7,366 nucleotides of DNA from Chloroflexota bacterium (GTDB lineage: Bacteria; Chloroflexota; Anaerolineae; Caldilineales; Caldilineaceae), in the NCBI GenBank assembly GCA_003577365.1, contig QEUY01000164.1, positions 1-7,366 of the forward strand. Direction: 5' to 3'. Positions within the stretch are counted from its first letter, which is position 1. Every line of letters begins with the position of its first letter. This document shows positions 6,669 to 7,366 of this stretch, piece by piece. The position numbers and the translations under genes are program-made. The notes under the pieces are model-generated. The model saw only the letters and a list, made by a program, of their open reading frames with translations. It did no database searches and was not told where the DNA came from.

Positions 6669-7366
6669 TATTGGCGTTCAGCGGTGCTACCGGCATTTGT
6701 GCCATTTAGTGGCCTGCACAGCCAGCAAAGCATGAGCGGCAGGAGCAGAATGGCCGCCCAAAAGCTGTACCAGAGACGATAAACCAACGGCTCTGATGCC
6801 ACGTAGTAGTCGACATCGCGGGCGTGGACAAACGGCGGAAAGAAATCGAGGATCGGCGCGCGGTCGGCACAGTAGTAGTAAACATCCTCCACCTGCCAAT
6901 GCCACAACGCCGCTAGCAGAAAGAAGGACTGGATAAGGAAAGGTAGATAGCCAGTTCTAACACTTGCACCGAAGCCCTCTGGATAGTGGCGTATGCGCTG
7001 ACGAACGATCAAACTCGTAATAACCAGGAGTACAGCCAAAAGCAGCACGCTCAGAGCCGGAGCATTGGCAGTCAGGAAGAGGGTGCCGAGCATATACAAG
7101 GGGAGCAAAGGCGTCAATAATTCGGGGCCGAGAACAGGCACACGCCTGAATATCAGCAGTCTTCGCATCATATAGCTAAAAGAGGGAGGTTTATTAACCA
7201 TGATGTCCTTGTCGTAATAAAGATTTGCTTGCATCAGATTGGCATCGCGCAGATCTGCCTGACGCAACTACGCCCGGGCAAAGTGGGCGTGCTGCAAGTC
7301 CGCGTGTGTGAGAGTCGCACTACTCAGATTGGCACGTCGCAGCCGTGCCGGGAAGCGCAGGAGGAA
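6668..7366 (-). pseudogene. Pentapeptide-repeat membrane protein, interrupted by an in-frame amber codon; 5' end outside window
   Basis: The - strand frame is open from the window edge (7366) to TAG 6670-6668, except for TAG at 7270-7268. Before the stop it reads RRANL SSATL THADL QHAHF ARA; after it, L RQADL RDANL MQANL. These are successive pentapeptide units of the A(D/N)LXX type, which form a right-handed beta-helix, and register is kept exactly across the stop, which replaces the residue before a leucine. After the repeats, counting from the TTG at 7267, come about four hydrophobic segments (near 47-66, 71-88, 105-123 and 162-184). A polar loop rich in Tyr and Asp (125-161) lies between the last two. 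I recognise no enzyme or channel motif in the membrane part. Translation could restart at TTG 7267, ATG 7234 or ATG 7201, giving a shorter protein, so the membrane half may still be made. G+C is lower than in the other genes (25/60 at 7141-7200). A sequence error is a real alternative to a mutation. Confidence 0.7.

Noticed and set aside
6526..6735. A 69-codon + strand open frame across the spacer
   Set aside because: It runs through the promoter repeats and antisense to the end of the pentapeptide-membrane gene. It has no recognisable domain and no ribosome binding site.

Overview
This is a GC-rich bacterial chromosome segment with six protein genes, two of them cut by the window edges. It holds no RNA gene, CRISPR array, insertion sequence or phage gene that I can see. 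The overall character fits a Chloroflexota-like environmental bacterium: high GC, weak or absent Shine-Dalgarno sites, a GT39 membrane glycosyltransferase with a soluble beta-rich C-terminal domain, and a RecJ with a long C-terminal extension. That assignment is an inference from family resemblance, not a proof.

Left part (1-1159, + strand): the last 31 codons of a probable DegT/DnrJ/EryC1/StrS sugar aminotransferase overlap, through ATGA, a GT2 glycosyltransferase of the polyprenyl-phosphate-sugar synthase type with two C-terminal membrane helices. This is the end of a cell-envelope glycan operon.

Middle (1106-6483, - strand): three genes run leftwards with gaps of 7 and 16 bases, so they probably form one operon. 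In transcription order they are a PD-(D/E)XK nuclease with a Cas4/AddB-like four-cysteine iron-sulfur signature, the single-strand exonuclease RecJ, and a GT39-type membrane glycosyltransferase. The GT39 gene ends inside the 3' end of the convergent GT2 gene (54-base overlap). The nuclease and RecJ suggest a DNA end-processing pair. The GT39 enzyme may use the lipid-linked sugar made by the convergent GT2 enzyme, although the two are on opposite strands.

Right part (6484-7366): an AT-rich 184-base spacer carries a perfect TATAAT on the - strand, embedded in a 16-base tandem repeat, with a second repeat at 10-base spacing beside it. This is the likely promoter and control region of the nuclease-recJ operon. 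Beyond it lies a lower-GC gene on the - strand encoding pentapeptide repeats followed by about four membrane segments. The reading frame is open to the window edge except for one amber codon inside the pentapeptide repeats (7268-7270). It is therefore a nonsense-mutated pseudogene, a gene restarted just after the stop, a recoded gene, or a sequence error.

The most unusual items are the interrupted pentapeptide-membrane protein, the Cas4-like nuclease paired with RecJ in the absence of cas genes, and the repeat-built promoter.
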